Positions 17,422 to 32,523 of a stretch of 64,000 nucleotides of DNA are shown here, in pieces. Source of the stretch: Erwinia persicina (GTDB taxonomy: Bacteria > Pseudomonadota > Gammaproteobacteria > Enterobacterales > Enterobacteriaceae); the NCBI RefSeq assembly GCF_014838825.1, contig NZ_JACYMO010000001.1:1010830-1074829 (forward strand), written 5' to 3'. The first letter of the stretch is position 1. Each line of letters opens with the position of its first letter. The notes under the pieces are model-generated. The model ran no database searches, had not been told where the DNA came from, and saw only the letters and a program-made list of their open reading frames with translations. The position numbers and the translations under genes are program-made.

Positions 17422-18186
17422 ATGGGCATTATTTTTGACAAGCCATTGATTGGCGTGGTGATGTGCCAGATTGACAAAGGCGGCCATCCCACTCAGATGG
17501 TGCATAACAAATATCTCGATGCGATCCTGATGCACGGCGGCGTACCGCTGGCCCTTCCCCACGGGCTGATGTCGTCTCCTGATCTATTAGAAAACGCGAT
17601 GACCGTTCTGGATGGCATCCTGCTGACCGGCAGCCCCAGCAACATTGAACCCAGGCACTACGGCGAAAGCGGCACGGAGTCACTGGCTGATCCCGGGCGC
17701 GACCGGCTCGCCTTTGCCCTGATCCGCTATGCGCTTGAACACCGCATGCCGCTGCTGGCGATCTGCCGGGGGTTGCAGGAACTGGTGGTAGCCACCGGCG
17801 GCACGCTGCACCGTCAGCTGCACGAGGTACCGGACCTGCAGGAACACCGTGAAGATGAAGCGCTCCCCCTTGACCAGCAGTATGCCCCGGCCCATGAAGT
17901 CTGGGTTGAGCCCGGTGGCCTGCTGGCTTCGCTGGCCGGTGACGGTGAGACATTCCGGGTTAACTCATTACACCAGCAGGGTATCCGCAGGGCGGGTGAC
18001 TGCCTGCGCGTCGAGGCCCGCGCCGCAGACGGGCTGATCGAAGCGGTCAGCCACCGTCAGCACCCGTTTGCCCTCGCCGTCCAGTGGCATCCGGAATGGC
18101 ACAGCGACTCTTCACCCCTGTCCCGCCCGCTATTTGAGGGCTTTATTGCGGCCTGCCTGCAGGCCAGAGCGGATGCACGACAATGA
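17422..18186 (+). CDS. puuD: Gamma-glutamyl-GABA hydrolase
   Basis: A 254-aa class I glutamine-amidotransferase-like hydrolase that releases GABA from gamma-glutamyl-GABA in putrescine catabolism. The nucleophile Cys lies in AICRGLQELVVATGG and the catalytic His in AVQWHPEWHSDS, with the family segment DGILLTGSPSNI upstream. The ATG at 17422 is chosen because GGGGGAG precedes it closely and the length equals E. coli PuuD; upstream in-frame codons run through the PuuR sites. It overlaps puuR by ATGA, so the two are translationally coupled. Confidence 0.92.
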   Translation: MGIIFDKPLIGVVMCQIDKGGHPTQMVHNKYLDAILMHGGVPLALPHGLMSSPDLLENAMTVLDGILLTGSPSNIEPRHYGESGTESLADPGRDRLAFALIRYALEHRMPLLAICRGLQELVVATGGTLHRQLHEVPDLQEHREDEALPLDQQYAPAHEVWVEPGGLLASLAGDGETFRVNSLHQQGIRRAGDCLRVEARAADGLIEAVSHRQHPFALAVQWHPEWHSDSSPLSRPLFEGFIAACLQARADARQ

Positions 18187-18740
18187 ACGAAATCTCTCTC
18201 GCCCCCGGACGGCGGCTGGCAGAAATTCGCCAGCAGATGGGGCTGTCGCAGCGTCGCGTGGCCGAGCTGTCCGGGCTGACGCACAGCGCCATCAGCACCA
18301 TCGAACAGGACAAAGTCAGTCCGGCCGTCAGTACCCTGCAAAAACTCCTGAAGGTCTACGGCCTGTCGCTGTCGGCGTTTTTTGCCGAAAGGGCCATTGA
18401 TGCAGCGCCAAAAGTGGTCATTGATGCCCACGAGCTGGTTGAGATTGGCAGTCAGGGCGTCTCACTGCGCCTGATCCATAACGGGGATCCACAGCGTACG
18501 CTGGCAATGCTGCTGGAAACGTATGACCCGGGGGCGACCACCGGTGAGCGGATCCGCCATCAGGGTGAAGAAACCGGTACGGTGCTGGAAGGCGAGATCG
18601 TGCTGACCCTCAGTGGCCAGGATTACCGGCTGCATACCGGTCAAAGCTACGTCATCGACACCGGTCAACCCCACAGTTTTACCAATGCTTCTACCCGGCC
18701 GTGCCGCATTATCAGCGCACATACGCCGGCCACCTTCTGA
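18183..18740 (+). CDS. puuR: Transcriptional repressor PuuR
   Basis: A 185-aa putrescine-responsive repressor, the same length as E. coli PuuR. An N-terminal XRE-type helix-turn-helix (LAEIRQQMGLSQRRVAEL, SGLTHSAISTIEQDKVSP) is joined to a C-terminal cupin sensor domain (ATTGERIRHQGEETGTVLEG, then the HSFTN segment). It represses puu genes until putrescine is present. It starts inside the puuD stop and is followed after 26 bp by puuB; puuC, which follows puuR in E. coli, is missing. Confidence 0.94.
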   Translation: MNEISLAPGRRLAEIRQQMGLSQRRVAELSGLTHSAISTIEQDKVSPAVSTLQKLLKVYGLSLSAFFAERAIDAAPKVVIDAHELVEIGSQGVSLRLIHNGDPQRTLAMLLETYDPGATTGERIRHQGEETGTVLEGEIVLTLSGQDYRLHTGQSYVIDTGQPHSFTNASTRPCRIISAHTPATF

Positions 18741-18766
18741 CTTTCTTACGGATCAAAGGAGTGCGC

Positions 18767-20044
18767 ATGGAACATGTCCACAGCTACTATGCCGCCACCG
18801 CTAACGCACATGCTCCCTGGCCACAGCTGGAAGAGGATATCCAGTGTGACGTCTGCATCATTGGCGGCGGATTTACCGGGCTGTCCTCCGCCCTGTTTCT
18901 GACCGAAGCGGGCTACGATGTGGTCCTGCTGGAAGCCGCCCGCGTGGGCTTCGGTGCCAGCGGGCGCAACGGGGGTCAGGTGGTGAACTCCTACAGCCGT
19001 GATGTTGATGTCATTGAGCAGCGCTACGGTAAAGAAACAGCGCGCCTGCTGGGTAGCATGATGTTTGAAGGGGCGGCGATCATCCGCGATCGTATCGATC
19101 GCTATGCCATTGACTGTGACTATCGCCCTGGCGGGATTTTTGCCGCGCTGAATAACCGTCAGATGCAGCATCTCACGACCCAGCACCAGCTGTGGCAGCG
19201 CTATGGTAATCATGACGTTGAGCTGCTTGACCAGAGCGGTATTCGCCGGGAAGTCGGTTCAGAACGCTACGTCGGTGGGCTACTGGACAAGCGCGGCGGG
19301 CATATTCATCCGCTGAATCTGGCGCTGGGTGAGGCGGAAGCGGTGCGCCGCCACGGCGGGCGTATTTATGAACACTCCGCGGTCACGGCGGTAAACTATG
19401 GTTCTCCCCATCACCTTCGCACTGAACGCGGAAGCGTCAGCGCGCGCTTTGTGATCTTTGCCGGCAATGCCTATCTTGCCCCGCATCTTGAGCCGCGCCT
19501 GGCGAAAAAGAGCCTGCCCTGTGGCTCGCAGATTGTCGCCACCGAGCCGCTGTCAGCAGACCAGGCCCTGTCGCTGTTGCCCGGTCACCGCTGCGTGGAA
19601 GACTGCAACTATCTGCTGGATTATTTTCGCCTGACCGCGGATAACCGGTTGCTGTACGGCGGGGGGGTGATCTACGGCGCACGCGACCCGGGGGATATTG
19701 ATGCCCTGATCCGCCCGAAGCTGCTAAAAACCTTCCCGCAGCTGTCCGGGGTAAAGTTCGACCATGCCTGGAGCGGCAACTTTCTGCTGACCCTGTCGCG
19801 CATGCCGCAGTTCGGGCGGCTGGAAAACGGCGTCTACTACATGCAGGGGGACAGCGGCCACGGGGTCACCAGCACCCACCTGTCGGGCAAATTAATCGCC
19901 GAGGCCCTGCGCGGTGACGCAGAGCGTTTTGATGCCTTTGCCACGCTGCCCCACCTGCCCTTCCCCGGCGGCCGAAGCCTGCGCGTGCCGTTAACGGCCA
20001 TCGGCGCGGCCTGGTATGCGTTAAGAGACCGGTTGGGTGTGTAG
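18767..20044 (+). CDS. puuB: Gamma-glutamylputrescine oxidoreductase
   Basis: A 425-aa FAD-dependent oxidase of the DAO/GlpO fold that oxidises gamma-glutamylputrescine to the aldehyde, the second Puu step. The dinucleotide-binding motif VCIIGGGFTGLSSALFL lies near residue 30, followed by the flavin-linked GASGRNGGQVVN segment and a C-terminal GDSGHGVTSTHL motif near the FAD. The ATG at 18767 has AAGGAG at ideal spacing; the earlier in-frame ATG at 18701 lies within puuR. Its aldehyde product needs PuuC, which is not encoded here. Confidence 0.93.
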   Translation: MEHVHSYYAATANAHAPWPQLEEDIQCDVCIIGGGFTGLSSALFLTEAGYDVVLLEAARVGFGASGRNGGQVVNSYSRDVDVIEQRYGKETARLLGSMMFEGAAIIRDRIDRYAIDCDYRPGGIFAALNNRQMQHLTTQHQLWQRYGNHDVELLDQSGIRREVGSERYVGGLLDKRGGHIHPLNLALGEAEAVRRHGGRIYEHSAVTAVNYGSPHHLRTERGSVSARFVIFAGNAYLAPHLEPRLAKKSLPCGSQIVATEPLSADQALSLLPGHRCVEDCNYLLDYFRLTADNRLLYGGGVIYGARDPGDIDALIRPKLLKTFPQLSGVKFDHAWSGNFLLTLSRMPQFGRLENGVYYMQGDSGHGVTSTHLSGKLIAEALRGDAERFDAFATLPHLPFPGGRSLRVPLTAIGAAWYALRDRLGV

Positions 20045-20097
20045 AAGCCGGCCGTAAAAAGGCCGGATAATGGCGCGACTGGCCTCCCCCGTTACAG

Positions 20098-20127
20098 CGG
20101 CTGACCGGCTGTTTTGGTCAGCCGGTC
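20098..20127. terminator. Hairpin between puuB and yeeZ with two alternative stems
   Basis: CGGCTGACC (20098-20106) pairs with GGTCAGCCG (20116-20124), and alternatively GACCGGCT (20103-20110) pairs with AGCCGGTC (20120-20127). It lies between convergent genes. There is no T tract, so intrinsic termination would be weak. Confidence 0.4.
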
Positions 20128-20132
20128 GTTCA

Positions 20133-20960
20133 TTACGACAGCGGCATTCTGTCCGGGTCAGGATACTGGTATTCAAACCCCAGCTCGCGACAGATTTTAC
20201 TGCCATCAATGAGCTTGCCGGTGTTGCTGTCGCTGTCGGCGACGAAGGTAGGCGGCTCAAGGCCCAGCTGGCGGGCGACCTGCGGGTAAAACTGCTTACG
20301 CGCCGGGTGGGCAGGTGCGCTGAGGTTATAAATATGGCCGCCTTTGGGCGTTTGCAGCAGCAGGGAAATCGCCTCTATCACGTCGTCCAGATGCACGAGG
20401 TTAACCCCCTGAGAACCATTGGTCAGATCGGTCTTACCGGCGAGGAAACGACCGGGATGACGTCCCGGGCCGACCAGCCCTGACAGCCTGAGAATATCAA
20501 CAGAGGTATTCGGCAGCTGATGCAGCCAGCTTTCCAGCGTCTTCAGTGTCTGCCCGGCCACGCTGACTGGCTCCAGCGCGTTGCTCTCTTTCGTCAGGCC
20601 CTGGCCATCGCCATAGACCGAGGTCGAACTGGTGAAAATAATGCGTGGCACGCTAAAAGCCAGCGCGCTGTCCACCAGCTGCTGCACCGCCAGCAGATAA
20701 TTTTCGCCCCCGGCGGCGGTCCGGCTGGCTGGCAGGGTGATCACCAGCGCATCCACACTCAGCAACGCGTCAAGGTCATCGGCGTCGCAGTTCAGCTCCG
20801 GCGTCAGCTCCAGGTGATAGCTGTCAATACCGCTGTTACGGGCAGCATTCACCCCGTCGAGGGTGGTTTTCGTCCCCGTCACCTGCCAGCCTGCCGCCGT
20901 CAGCGACATGGCCAGCGGCATTCCCAGCCATCCCAGCCCCACAATTGCGACTCGTTTCAT
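20133..20960 (-). CDS. yeeZ: NAD(P)-dependent epimerase/dehydratase-like protein YeeZ
   Basis: A 275-aa extended short-chain-dehydrogenase-type protein. The N-terminal nucleotide-binding motif is VAIVGLGWLGMPLA, and a TSSTSVYGD strand follows, but the canonical Y-x-x-x-K is not evident, as in other YeeZ proteins. Its function is not established. It sits just upstream of and divergent from the his leader, as in E. coli; the LysR gene yeeY that lies beside it there has been replaced by puu genes. Confidence 0.88.
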   Translation of the reverse strand: MKRVAIVGLGWLGMPLAMSLTAAGWQVTGTKTTLDGVNAARNSGIDSYHLELTPELNCDADDLDALLSVDALVITLPASRTAAGGENYLLAVQQLVDSALAFSVPRIIFTSSTSVYGDGQGLTKESNALEPVSVAGQTLKTLESWLHQLPNTSVDILRLSGLVGPGRHPGRFLAGKTDLTNGSQGVNLVHLDDVIEAISLLLQTPKGGHIYNLSAPAHPARKQFYPQVARQLGLEPPTFVADSDSNTGKLIDGSKICRELGFEYQYPDPDRMPLS

Positions 20961-21138
20961 CCCTCAGCTCCTGTTTATACAGACGGTTGTTCCCTCAGGC
21001 TACGCCAGCCCTTCCCGGGTGACAACCCACAGATGATAAGAGAATTTTTCAACATTCATAAAAAAGGGTTGCGCCACGCGCCTATTCTCGTTAGGTTATT
21101 TATCACGAAATGAATATCCATTCATCCAAGAGAATTTT

Positions 21139-21186
21139 ATGAAACGCGTTCAGTTTAATCACCATCATCACCATCACCCTGACTAG
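21139..21186 (+). CDS. hisL: his operon leader peptide HisL
   Basis: A 15-residue peptide, MKRVQFN followed by six consecutive histidines, then PD and a TAG stop. E. coli HisL has seven histidines. Ribosome stalling at the His codons when charged tRNA-His is scarce prevents formation of the terminator downstream, so the operon is transcribed. It is too short for ordinary gene finding but is certain from sequence and position. Confidence 0.97.
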   Translation: MKRVQFNHHHHHHPD

Positions 21187-21248
21187 TCTTTCAGGCGATG
21201 TGTGCTGGAAGACGATCAGGATCTTCCAGTGGTGCAGAACGCAAACTC

Positions 21249-21283
21249 AGCCCCCGGAAGATCGCCTTCCGGGGGCTTTTTTT
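21249..21283 (+). terminator. his attenuator
   Basis: A perfect 12-bp stem AGCCCCCGGAAG (21249-21260) and CTTCCGGGGGCT (21266-21277) with a 5-nt loop, followed by a seven-T tract. It lies between hisL and hisG and is the attenuation terminator. Confidence 0.96.
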
Positions 21284-21341
21284 ATGCCCTGAGATAAGCA
21301 GAACGCGGATACAACATCAGACAGGAAAAGGATAATAACCC

Positions 21342-22241
21342 ATGTTAGATAACACCCGTTTACGCATAGCTATGCAGAAATCTGGCCGTTTAAGCGATGA
21401 ATCACGCGAATTGCTCGCCCGCTGCGGAATCAAAATTAACCTGCAGCAGCAGCGTCTGATCGCCTTCGCTGAAAACATGCCCATCGATATTCTGCGGGTG
21501 CGCGATGACGATATTCCGGGGCTGGTGATGGACGGCGTGGTTGACCTGGGCATTATTGGGGAAAACGTGCTGGAAGAAGAGCTGCTGACCCGCCGTGCAC
21601 AGGGTGACGATCCGCGTTACTTTACGCTGCGCCGCCTTGATTTTGGCGGCTGCCGCCTGTCGCTGGCGATGAACGTGGACGATGAGTATACCGGTCCGCA
21701 GTGCTTACAAAACACCCGGATTGCCACCTCCTATCCTCACCTGCTGAAAAAGTACCTCGATAAGCAGGGCGTCAGCTTCAAATCCTGCCTGCTGAACGGT
21801 TCGGTCGAAGTCGCCCCGCGCGCCGGTCTGGCCGATGCGATCTGTGACCTGGTATCCACCGGTGCCACGCTGGAAGCTAACGGCCTGCGTGAAGTGGAAG
21901 TGATCTACCGGTCAAAAGCCTGCCTTATTCAGCGTGACGGTGAAATGCCGGTAGCCAAGCAGGAGCTGATTGATAAGCTGATGACCCGTATTCAGGGCGT
22001 GATTCAGGCGCGTGAGTCCAAATACATCATGCTGCACGCTCCCAGCGAGCGTCTGGACGATATCATTGCCCTGCTGCCGGGGGCCGAGCGCCCGACTGTA
22101 TTGCCGCTGGCCGGTGACAAGAGTCGCGTGGCCATGCACATGGTGAGCAGCGAAACGCTGTTCTGGGAAACCATGGAAAAACTGAAAGCGCTCGGTGCCA
22201 GTTCCATTCTGGTACTGCCTATTGAGAAGATGATGGAGTAA
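21342..22241 (+). CDS. hisG: ATP phosphoribosyltransferase
   Basis: A 299-aa long-form HisG, the committed step of histidine synthesis (ATP + PRPP to phosphoribosyl-ATP) and the target of histidine feedback. The N-terminal catalytic part carries [18 protein letters not shown] and the PRPP-binding segment [14 protein letters not shown]; the extra C-terminal ACT-like domain gives the allosteric site. It is the first gene after the attenuator, 4 bp before hisD. Confidence 0.97.
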   Translation: MLDNTRLRIAMQKSGRLSDESRELLARCGIKINLQQQRLIAFAENMPIDILRVRDDDIPGLVMDGVVDLGIIGENVLEEELLTRRAQGDDPRYFTLRRLDFGGCRLSLAMNVDDEYTGPQCLQNTRIATSYPHLLKKYLDKQGVSFKSCLLNGSVEVAPRAGLADAICDLVSTGATLEANGLREVEVIYRSKACLIQRDGEMPVAKQELIDKLMTRIQGVIQARESKYIMLHAPSERLDDIIALLPGAERPTVLPLAGDKSRVAMHMVSSETLFWETMEKLKALGASSILVLPIEKMME

Positions 22242-22245
22242 CCCG

Positions 22246-27786
<5,541 letters not shown>

Positions 27787-27793
<7 letters not shown>

Positions 27794-28398
27794 CTGAAGA
27801 ACAACTGTCCCGGCTCGACTGGGTGAAAACTGACGGCATGATGCCTGCTATCGTCCAGCACGCGGTCTCTGGCGAAGTGCTGATGCACGGCTATATGAAT
27901 CAGGAAGCGCTGGCCAAAACGCTGGAAACCGGCAAAGTCACCTTCTGGTCGCGCACTAAACAGCGCCTGTGGACCAAAGGTGAAACCTCTGAGCACTTCC
28001 TGAACGTGGTCAGCATCACCCAGGACTGCGATAACGACACGCTGCTGCTGCTGGTCAACCCGGTCGGGCCTACCTGCCACCTGGGCACCTCCAGCTGCTT
28101 CTCCCCGGCCGCCAGTGACTGGACGTTCCTGTACCAGCTGGAACAGCTGCTGGCAGAGCGCAAGCATGCCGATCCGAAAAGTTCCTATACTGCCAGCCTG
28201 TATGCCAGCGGCACCAAGCGCATCGCACAGAAAGTGGGTGAAGAAGGCGTGGAAGTGGCGCTGGCCGCGACAGTCAACGACCGCCATGAACTGACCAATG
28301 AAGCCTCCGATCTGGTTTATCATCTGCTGGTACTGCTTCAGGACCAGGATCTGAACCTCTCGGCGGTCATTGAGAATCTGCGTCAGCGTCACAAATAA
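27787..28398 (+). CDS. hisI: Bifunctional phosphoribosyl-AMP cyclohydrolase / phosphoribosyl-ATP pyrophosphatase
   Basis: A 203-aa fusion (HisIE) catalysing the second and third steps. The cyclohydrolase half has [16 protein letters not shown] and metal-ligand cysteines in QDCDNDTLL and [12 protein letters not shown]; the pyrophosphatase half has [13 protein letters not shown] and the [14 protein letters not shown] helix. The start is GTG. It is the last gene of the operon and is followed by two terminators. Confidence 0.96.
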
Positions 28399-28414
28399 CG
28401 ACAGCAGAAACAGC

Positions 28415-28436
28415 AAAGGCCGGTTAACCGGCCTTT
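28415..28436 (+). terminator. his operon terminator
   Basis: A perfect palindrome, AAAGGCCGGTT with AACCGGCCTTT, 17 bp after hisI. Confidence 0.8.
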
Positions 28437-28448
28437 ATCGTTATACAT

Positions 28449-28477
28449 AAAAAAGGCCGGTGATCCCGGCCTTTTTT
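28449..28477. terminator. Second terminator shared by hisI and wzz
   Basis: AAAAAAGGCCGG with CCGGCCTTTTTT around a 5-nt loop gives T tracts on both strands. It lies just after the wzz stop on the minus strand. Confidence 0.9.
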
Positions 28478-28478
28478 G

Positions 28479-29492
28479 TCAGCTTCCGTGTCGCTGCCGG
28501 TAGCTGGCCATTGCATTCCGCCCGATGACCAGGGCAGAGCCGGCGATACCACCGAGAATAATCGCCAGCAGCATGACCAGGGTCCTTTTCGGACTGTCAC
28601 GGCGGACGGGCAGATCCGGTTCAGCGATAAAACGATACGACTGCAGATGCGCCAGATCGATTTTAAGGTGGGTCACCTCAAGCAATGCACTCTGGGTATC
28701 GTAATACGACTGCTCATAGGCCAGCGGCCTGGTGGACTCATTCTGAATCATCGACTGCAGTGCGCTGGTGCCCAGCAGATAGAGCGTATCATCCGACAGG
28801 TATTCAGCCTGATTGAGCCCGGAGCTTTTCACATTGGACGCCTGAGCAACCAGCAGCGCCTGTCTGATAGCTTTCAGCCGCTGCTGCTGCTTATCAATGG
28901 CCACCTGCTTCTGGGCTTCCAGTGAGCTGGTCAGTTCACGGGTTTTCACGCCCACGGTACGCCTTAAGTCGGCCGCATAGCTGTCGACGATTTTATCGTT
29001 CACCTGCTCAACGTATTTAGCCAGCTGCGCCTGCGCATCCTTTGCTGTGGGGGCGCTGAAGGCGATGCTGAACTGATCGTTGCTTCCTTTATTCACCTGC
29101 TCAACTTTTAAAACCTGTGGAATTTCCTGGTTCTGCAGAGCCAGAGCCAGCGCGCTCATCGTGGCGGTAAAGCGGGTAAAAAACTGCTGCTGCAGGTCGG
29201 GCAGCGAGGGCTTATCTGCCGGGCTTTGCGTATAGAGCACGCTGAGAGAAGCATTGTAGTTAGCGATCATCCCGGAAGCTGGCTGGGAGACAATGGTTCT
29301 TGACGTCCAGCTTTCTTTAGCAAAGACCAGATAGACCCCGGCTAAAATAACAAAGATGACAACTGCCGCAATGATGGTGATTTTACCCCGCCAGAGCTGA
29401 GCAATGAGATCAACCAGGTCCAGTTCGTCATCGTTTTTAAGGGCTGGCATGGATTCTCTGGAAGGGGATGTGGCAGAATTTTTTGGAGTCAT
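28479..29492 (-). CDS. wzz: O-antigen chain-length determinant Wzz
   Basis: A 337-aa polysaccharide co-polymerase with two membrane segments, TM1 about 40-60 and TM2 about 305-325, flanking a long periplasmic helical domain. A short cytoplasmic N terminus and the DLIAQLWRGK segment before TM1 and the proline-rich PDLPVRRDSPKRTL before TM2 are characteristic of WzzB. It sets the modal length of O chains made by Wzy. The ATG at 29492 is preferred; the 5-codon extension begins with TTG. In E. coli ugd lies between wzz and gnd; here they are adjacent. Confidence 0.92.
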   Translation of the reverse strand: MTPKNSATSPSRESMPALKNDDELDLVDLIAQLWRGKITIIAAVVIFVILAGVYLVFAKESWTSRTIVSQPASGMIANYNASLSVLYTQSPADKPSLPDLQQQFFTRFTATMSALALALQNQEIPQVLKVEQVNKGSNDQFSIAFSAPTAKDAQAQLAKYVEQVNDKIVDSYAADLRRTVGVKTRELTSSLEAQKQVAIDKQQQRLKAIRQALLVAQASNVKSSGLNQAEYLSDDTLYLLGTSALQSMIQNESTRPLAYEQSYYDTQSALLEVTHLKIDLAHLQSYRFIAEPDLPVRRDSPKRTLVMLLAIILGGIAGSALVIGRNAMASYRQRHGS

Positions 29493-29609
29493 TATTACTC
29501 GGCTCAAAAAGAAACAGGTTAAAAAAACACAGTTTTTATATTAGTTCGAGTAAAGATAGTTGAGTGGCGAGCGAAGCGCCAGAGGGATTGTCTTAAAATG
29601 CGGGAAAGT

Positions 29610-29632
29610 AACCTCCCGCCATGCGGGAGGTT
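29610..29632 (-). terminator. Hairpin after gnd
   Basis: A perfect 10-bp stem AACCTCCCGC / GCGGGAGGTT with a 3-nt loop, 11 bp past the gnd stop. No continuous T tract follows on the minus strand, so some read-through into wzz is possible. Confidence 0.6.
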
Positions 29633-29642
29633 GAAGAACGGT

Positions 29643-31049
29643 TTAGTCCAGCCACTCGGTGTGGAACACGCCGTCTTTATCAGTGCGCTTGTAGGTATGC
29701 GCACCGAAGTAGTCACGCTGCGCCTGGATCAGGTTCGCCGGCAGTACCGCGGAACGGTAACTGTCGTAGTAGGCGATGGCCGCAGAGAAGGTCGGCGTCG
29801 GGATACCGTTCTGCACGGCATAAGCCACCACGTCACGCAGCGCCTGCTGGTATTCGTCAGCGATGTTTTTGAAGTACGGTGCCAGCAGCAGGTTGGCGAT
29901 GTCAGCGTTGTCCGCATAGGCATCGGTAATTTTCTGCAGGAACTGGGCGCGGATGATGCAGCCCGCACGGAAGATCTTAGCAATCTCACCGTAGTGCAGG
30001 TTCCAGTTGTTTTCGGTAGAGGCCGCTTTCAGCTGGGAGAAGCCCTGTGCGTAAGAAACAATCTTGCCCAGGTACAGTGCGCGACGCACTTTCTCAACAA
30101 ATTCGGCTTTATCACCGCTCACGGTCTGCACGGTCGGGCCGCTCAGCACTTTAGATGCCGCCACGCGCTGAGTTTTCAGCGAAGACAGGTAGCGAGCGAA
30201 GACAGATTCAGTGATCAGAGACAGTGGTTCGCCGAGATCCAGCGAACTCTGGCTGGTCCACTTACCGGTTCCTTTGTTGGCCGCTTCGTCCAGGATCACA
30301 TCAACCAGATAGTTACCCTCTTCATCTTTCTTAGTGAAGATATCTTTGGTGATGTCGATCAGATAGCTGCTCAGCTCGCCTTCGTTCCACTCGCTGAAGG
30401 TCTTCGCCAGGTCATCGTTGCTCAGGTTCAGTGCGCCTTTCAGCAGGGCATAAGCTTCTGCAATCAGCTGCATATCGCCATATTCGATGCCGTTGTGCAC
30501 CATCTTGACGTAGTGACCCGCACCGTCCGGCCCCATATAGGCCACACAGGCTTCACCTTCAGCAACAGCGGCGATCTCGGTTAAGATCGGTGCCACCAGT
30601 TCGTAAGCTTCTTTCTGACCGCCAGGCATGATGGACGGACCTTTCAGCGCGCCCTCTTCGCCGCCAGAAACGCCGGTACCGATAAAGTTAAAGCCCTGCT
30701 CAGACAGTTCGCGGTTACGGCGGATGGTGTCTTTATAGAAGGTGTTGCCCCCGTCGATAAGGATATCACCCTTGTCGAGGTGTGGTGTCAGCGAGGCGAT
30801 GGTCTTGTCGGTGGCTTCACCGGCCTGCACCATCAGAAGGATACGACGAGGTTTTTCCAGAGAGTCAACAAACTCTTCGATGCTGTAGTGCGGAACCAGT
30901 TTCTTGCCCGGGTTCTCTGCCACGACTTCATCGGTTTTTTCACGCGAACGGTTGAAGATAGAAACTGTGTAGCCACGGCTCTCAATGTTGAGTGCCAGAT
31001 TACGGCCCATCACAGCCATACCTACAACGCCGATCTGTTGCTTGGACAT
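29643..31049 (-). CDS. gnd: 6-phosphogluconate dehydrogenase, decarboxylating
   Basis: A 468-aa pentose-phosphate-pathway enzyme making ribulose-5-phosphate, CO2 and NADPH. It has the N-terminal NADP fold ([16 protein letters not shown]), the catalytic Lys/Asn region ([20 protein letters not shown]) and the all-helical C-terminal domain ending in FHTEWLD. The ATG at 31049 has AGGAG 5 nt upstream. It is the housekeeping gene that borders O-antigen clusters in enterobacteria, and its alleles often travel with them. Confidence 0.97.
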   Translation of the reverse strand: MSKQQIGVVGMAVMGRNLALNIESRGYTVSIFNRSREKTDEVVAENPGKKLVPHYSIEEFVDSLEKPRRILLMVQAGEATDKTIASLTPHLDKGDILIDGGNTFYKDTIRRNRELSEQGFNFIGTGVSGGEEGALKGPSIMPGGQKEAYELVAPILTEIAAVAEGEACVAYMGPDGAGHYVKMVHNGIEYGDMQLIAEAYALLKGALNLSNDDLAKTFSEWNEGELSSYLIDITKDIFTKKDEEGNYLVDVILDEAANKGTGKWTSQSSLDLGEPLSLITESVFARYLSSLKTQRVAASKVLSGPTVQTVSGDKAEFVEKVRRALYLGKIVSYAQGFSQLKAASTENNWNLHYGEIAKIFRAGCIIRAQFLQKITDAYADNADIANLLLAPYFKNIADEYQQALRDVVAYAVQNGIPTPTFSAAIAYYDSYRSAVLPANLIQAQRDYFGAHTYKRTDKDGVFHTEWLD

Positions 31050-31397
31050 ACCTACTCCTGTCATTTGGAAAGCATGGGCAGTGCAAATCTGCCATATAAT
31101 CGTCAGATAATATTAACTCAGATAATTAGTAAGATGATAGCGATTGATGCGATAGAGAAAAAATTACTTACGAAATGATGCTCAATTGCACCAAGAATAA
31201 CAGCACAGAACACAAGGATAATGTGCAATCTGTTTGAACTACATAGGATTTATAACATAATAAATAACGATAACATTATTCGGCAGGATAATTTAAGCAC
31301 ATAAAATATGAATTCACTTAACTTCTAAATACGCTAACAGAAAAATACACACCATAGCAATATTACAAAAAAGTTTTTTAGATAGAACTTTAACGTC
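31050..31397. other. AT-rich non-coding gap before gnd
   Basis: About 350 bp without a credible gene, strongly AT-rich like the O-antigen cluster it borders. It must contain the gnd promoter. I see no JUMPstart, tRNA or clear terminator in it. It may be residue of past recombination at the cluster edge. Confidence 0.5.
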
Positions 31398-32516
31398 TTA
31401 CGTTACAATACTGTCAATAACAGCCAAATATTTATTAATTACAATTCTCTCATCATAGGATTTAACTATTTTGTCCCGCCCTTTACGGCCCATACCCACT
31501 CTTTCGAGATGAGTTTTATTAATTATCAGCTCCATTTTAAGAGCTAAATCATCCGAAGAACCTGGCATGCAAATATATCCATTTACCCCATCATCAACTG
31601 TATCCCTGCAACCTACATTATCTGTAGTAACGATCGGCTTACCTAAAGCTGCTGCTTCTAAAAGAGATTTGGGAACACCTTCACGATAAAAGGAAGGAAG
31701 AACAACACAATCAACACTTTTCAATGTAGTAACAATATCATCCGTTTTTCCCAGATAATCAATATATCCAGCGTTAGCCCACTCATTAATTTGATCGTTT
31801 GTGACTGATCTTGGGTTGTTTTTTTCTAAAAAACCAATCAGTTGGAAACAAACCTTATCACCATAGATCGATTTCAATTTTTTTGCTGCTTCAGCATATT
31901 CGATAATGCCTTTATCAATTAATAATCTAGCAACAAGAGAGAAAGTAACCAATCCATCATCTGGAATATCTTCATACTTAAATTTTAAAAGATCAACACC
32001 TGAACCAGGTAATACATCCGAACCAATCGCATCAATACCTAACTTCGTGAATAAATGGCAATCTTCTTTATTTTGGAAGAATATAAAGTCGGCTTTAGAC
32101 TGACTATACTTATAAAGTTGTTTGACTAATTTAGTTAGAAGGTTGTTTTTTGTAAAAACAGTACCTAACCCAGCAATATTATTTACGACCCTAACGTTGT
32201 TAAAATAGGCAGCGATTGTGCTATAAATATTATTTTTTGGAGTAAAATTTAAAACCACTGAAACAGTACTTTTTTTGTAAAACTTATAAAATTGGTAAAG
32301 TGTAGAAAGATCCTTCAGGGGGTTTACGCCTCCTCTGTCTATTTTCACCTCATTGAAATGGCATCCTAAGCCTATCAGGCGCTCTGTATAATCATCTCTT
32401 GGTGCTAAAACAACCACTGTATAATGATTATTTATGAGTTCGAGTATCGTATTTTTTCTAAAATTAAAAATATACCAGCTGGTGTTGGCAGTTATTGCAA
32501 CAATTTTATTATTCAT
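31398..32516 (-). CDS. Glycosyltransferase family 4
   Basis: A 372-aa GT-B fold enzyme that should add one sugar to the O-unit. It has an N-terminal acceptor-binding half and a C-terminal Glycos_transf_1 domain with RLLIDKGIIEYAEAA, LPSFYREGVPKSLLEAAALG and the E-x7-E pattern, followed by GCRDTVDDGVNGYI. No N-terminal signal or membrane segment is evident; the protein probably docks on the inner membrane. Donor and linkage cannot be told from sequence. It is the last gene of the AT-rich cluster, 7 bp after the next GT4. Confidence 0.85.
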   Translation of the reverse strand: MNNKIVAITANTSWYIFNFRKNTILELINNHYTVVVLAPRDDYTERLIGLGCHFNEVKIDRGGVNPLKDLSTLYQFYKFYKKSTVSVVLNFTPKNNIYSTIAAYFNNVRVVNNIAGLGTVFTKNNLLTKLVKQLYKYSQSKADFIFFQNKEDCHLFTKLGIDAIGSDVLPGSGVDLLKFKYEDIPDDGLVTFSLVARLLIDKGIIEYAEAAKKLKSIYGDKVCFQLIGFLEKNNPRSVTNDQINEWANAGYIDYLGKTDDIVTTLKSVDCVVLPSFYREGVPKSLLEAAALGKPIVTTDNVGCRDTVDDGVNGYICMPGSSDDLALKMELIINKTHLERVGMGRKGRDKIVKSYDERIVINKYLAVIDSIVT

Positions 32517-32523
32517 AACACTC

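Noticed and set aside
29598-30584. A 328-codon open frame antisense to gnd
   Set aside because: High-quality gnd coding on the other strand explains it; codon bias mirrors gnd.
31050-31397. A remnant gene or third JUMPstart in the AT-rich gap before gnd
   Set aside because: No open frame with coding pattern and no ops core were found on either strand.
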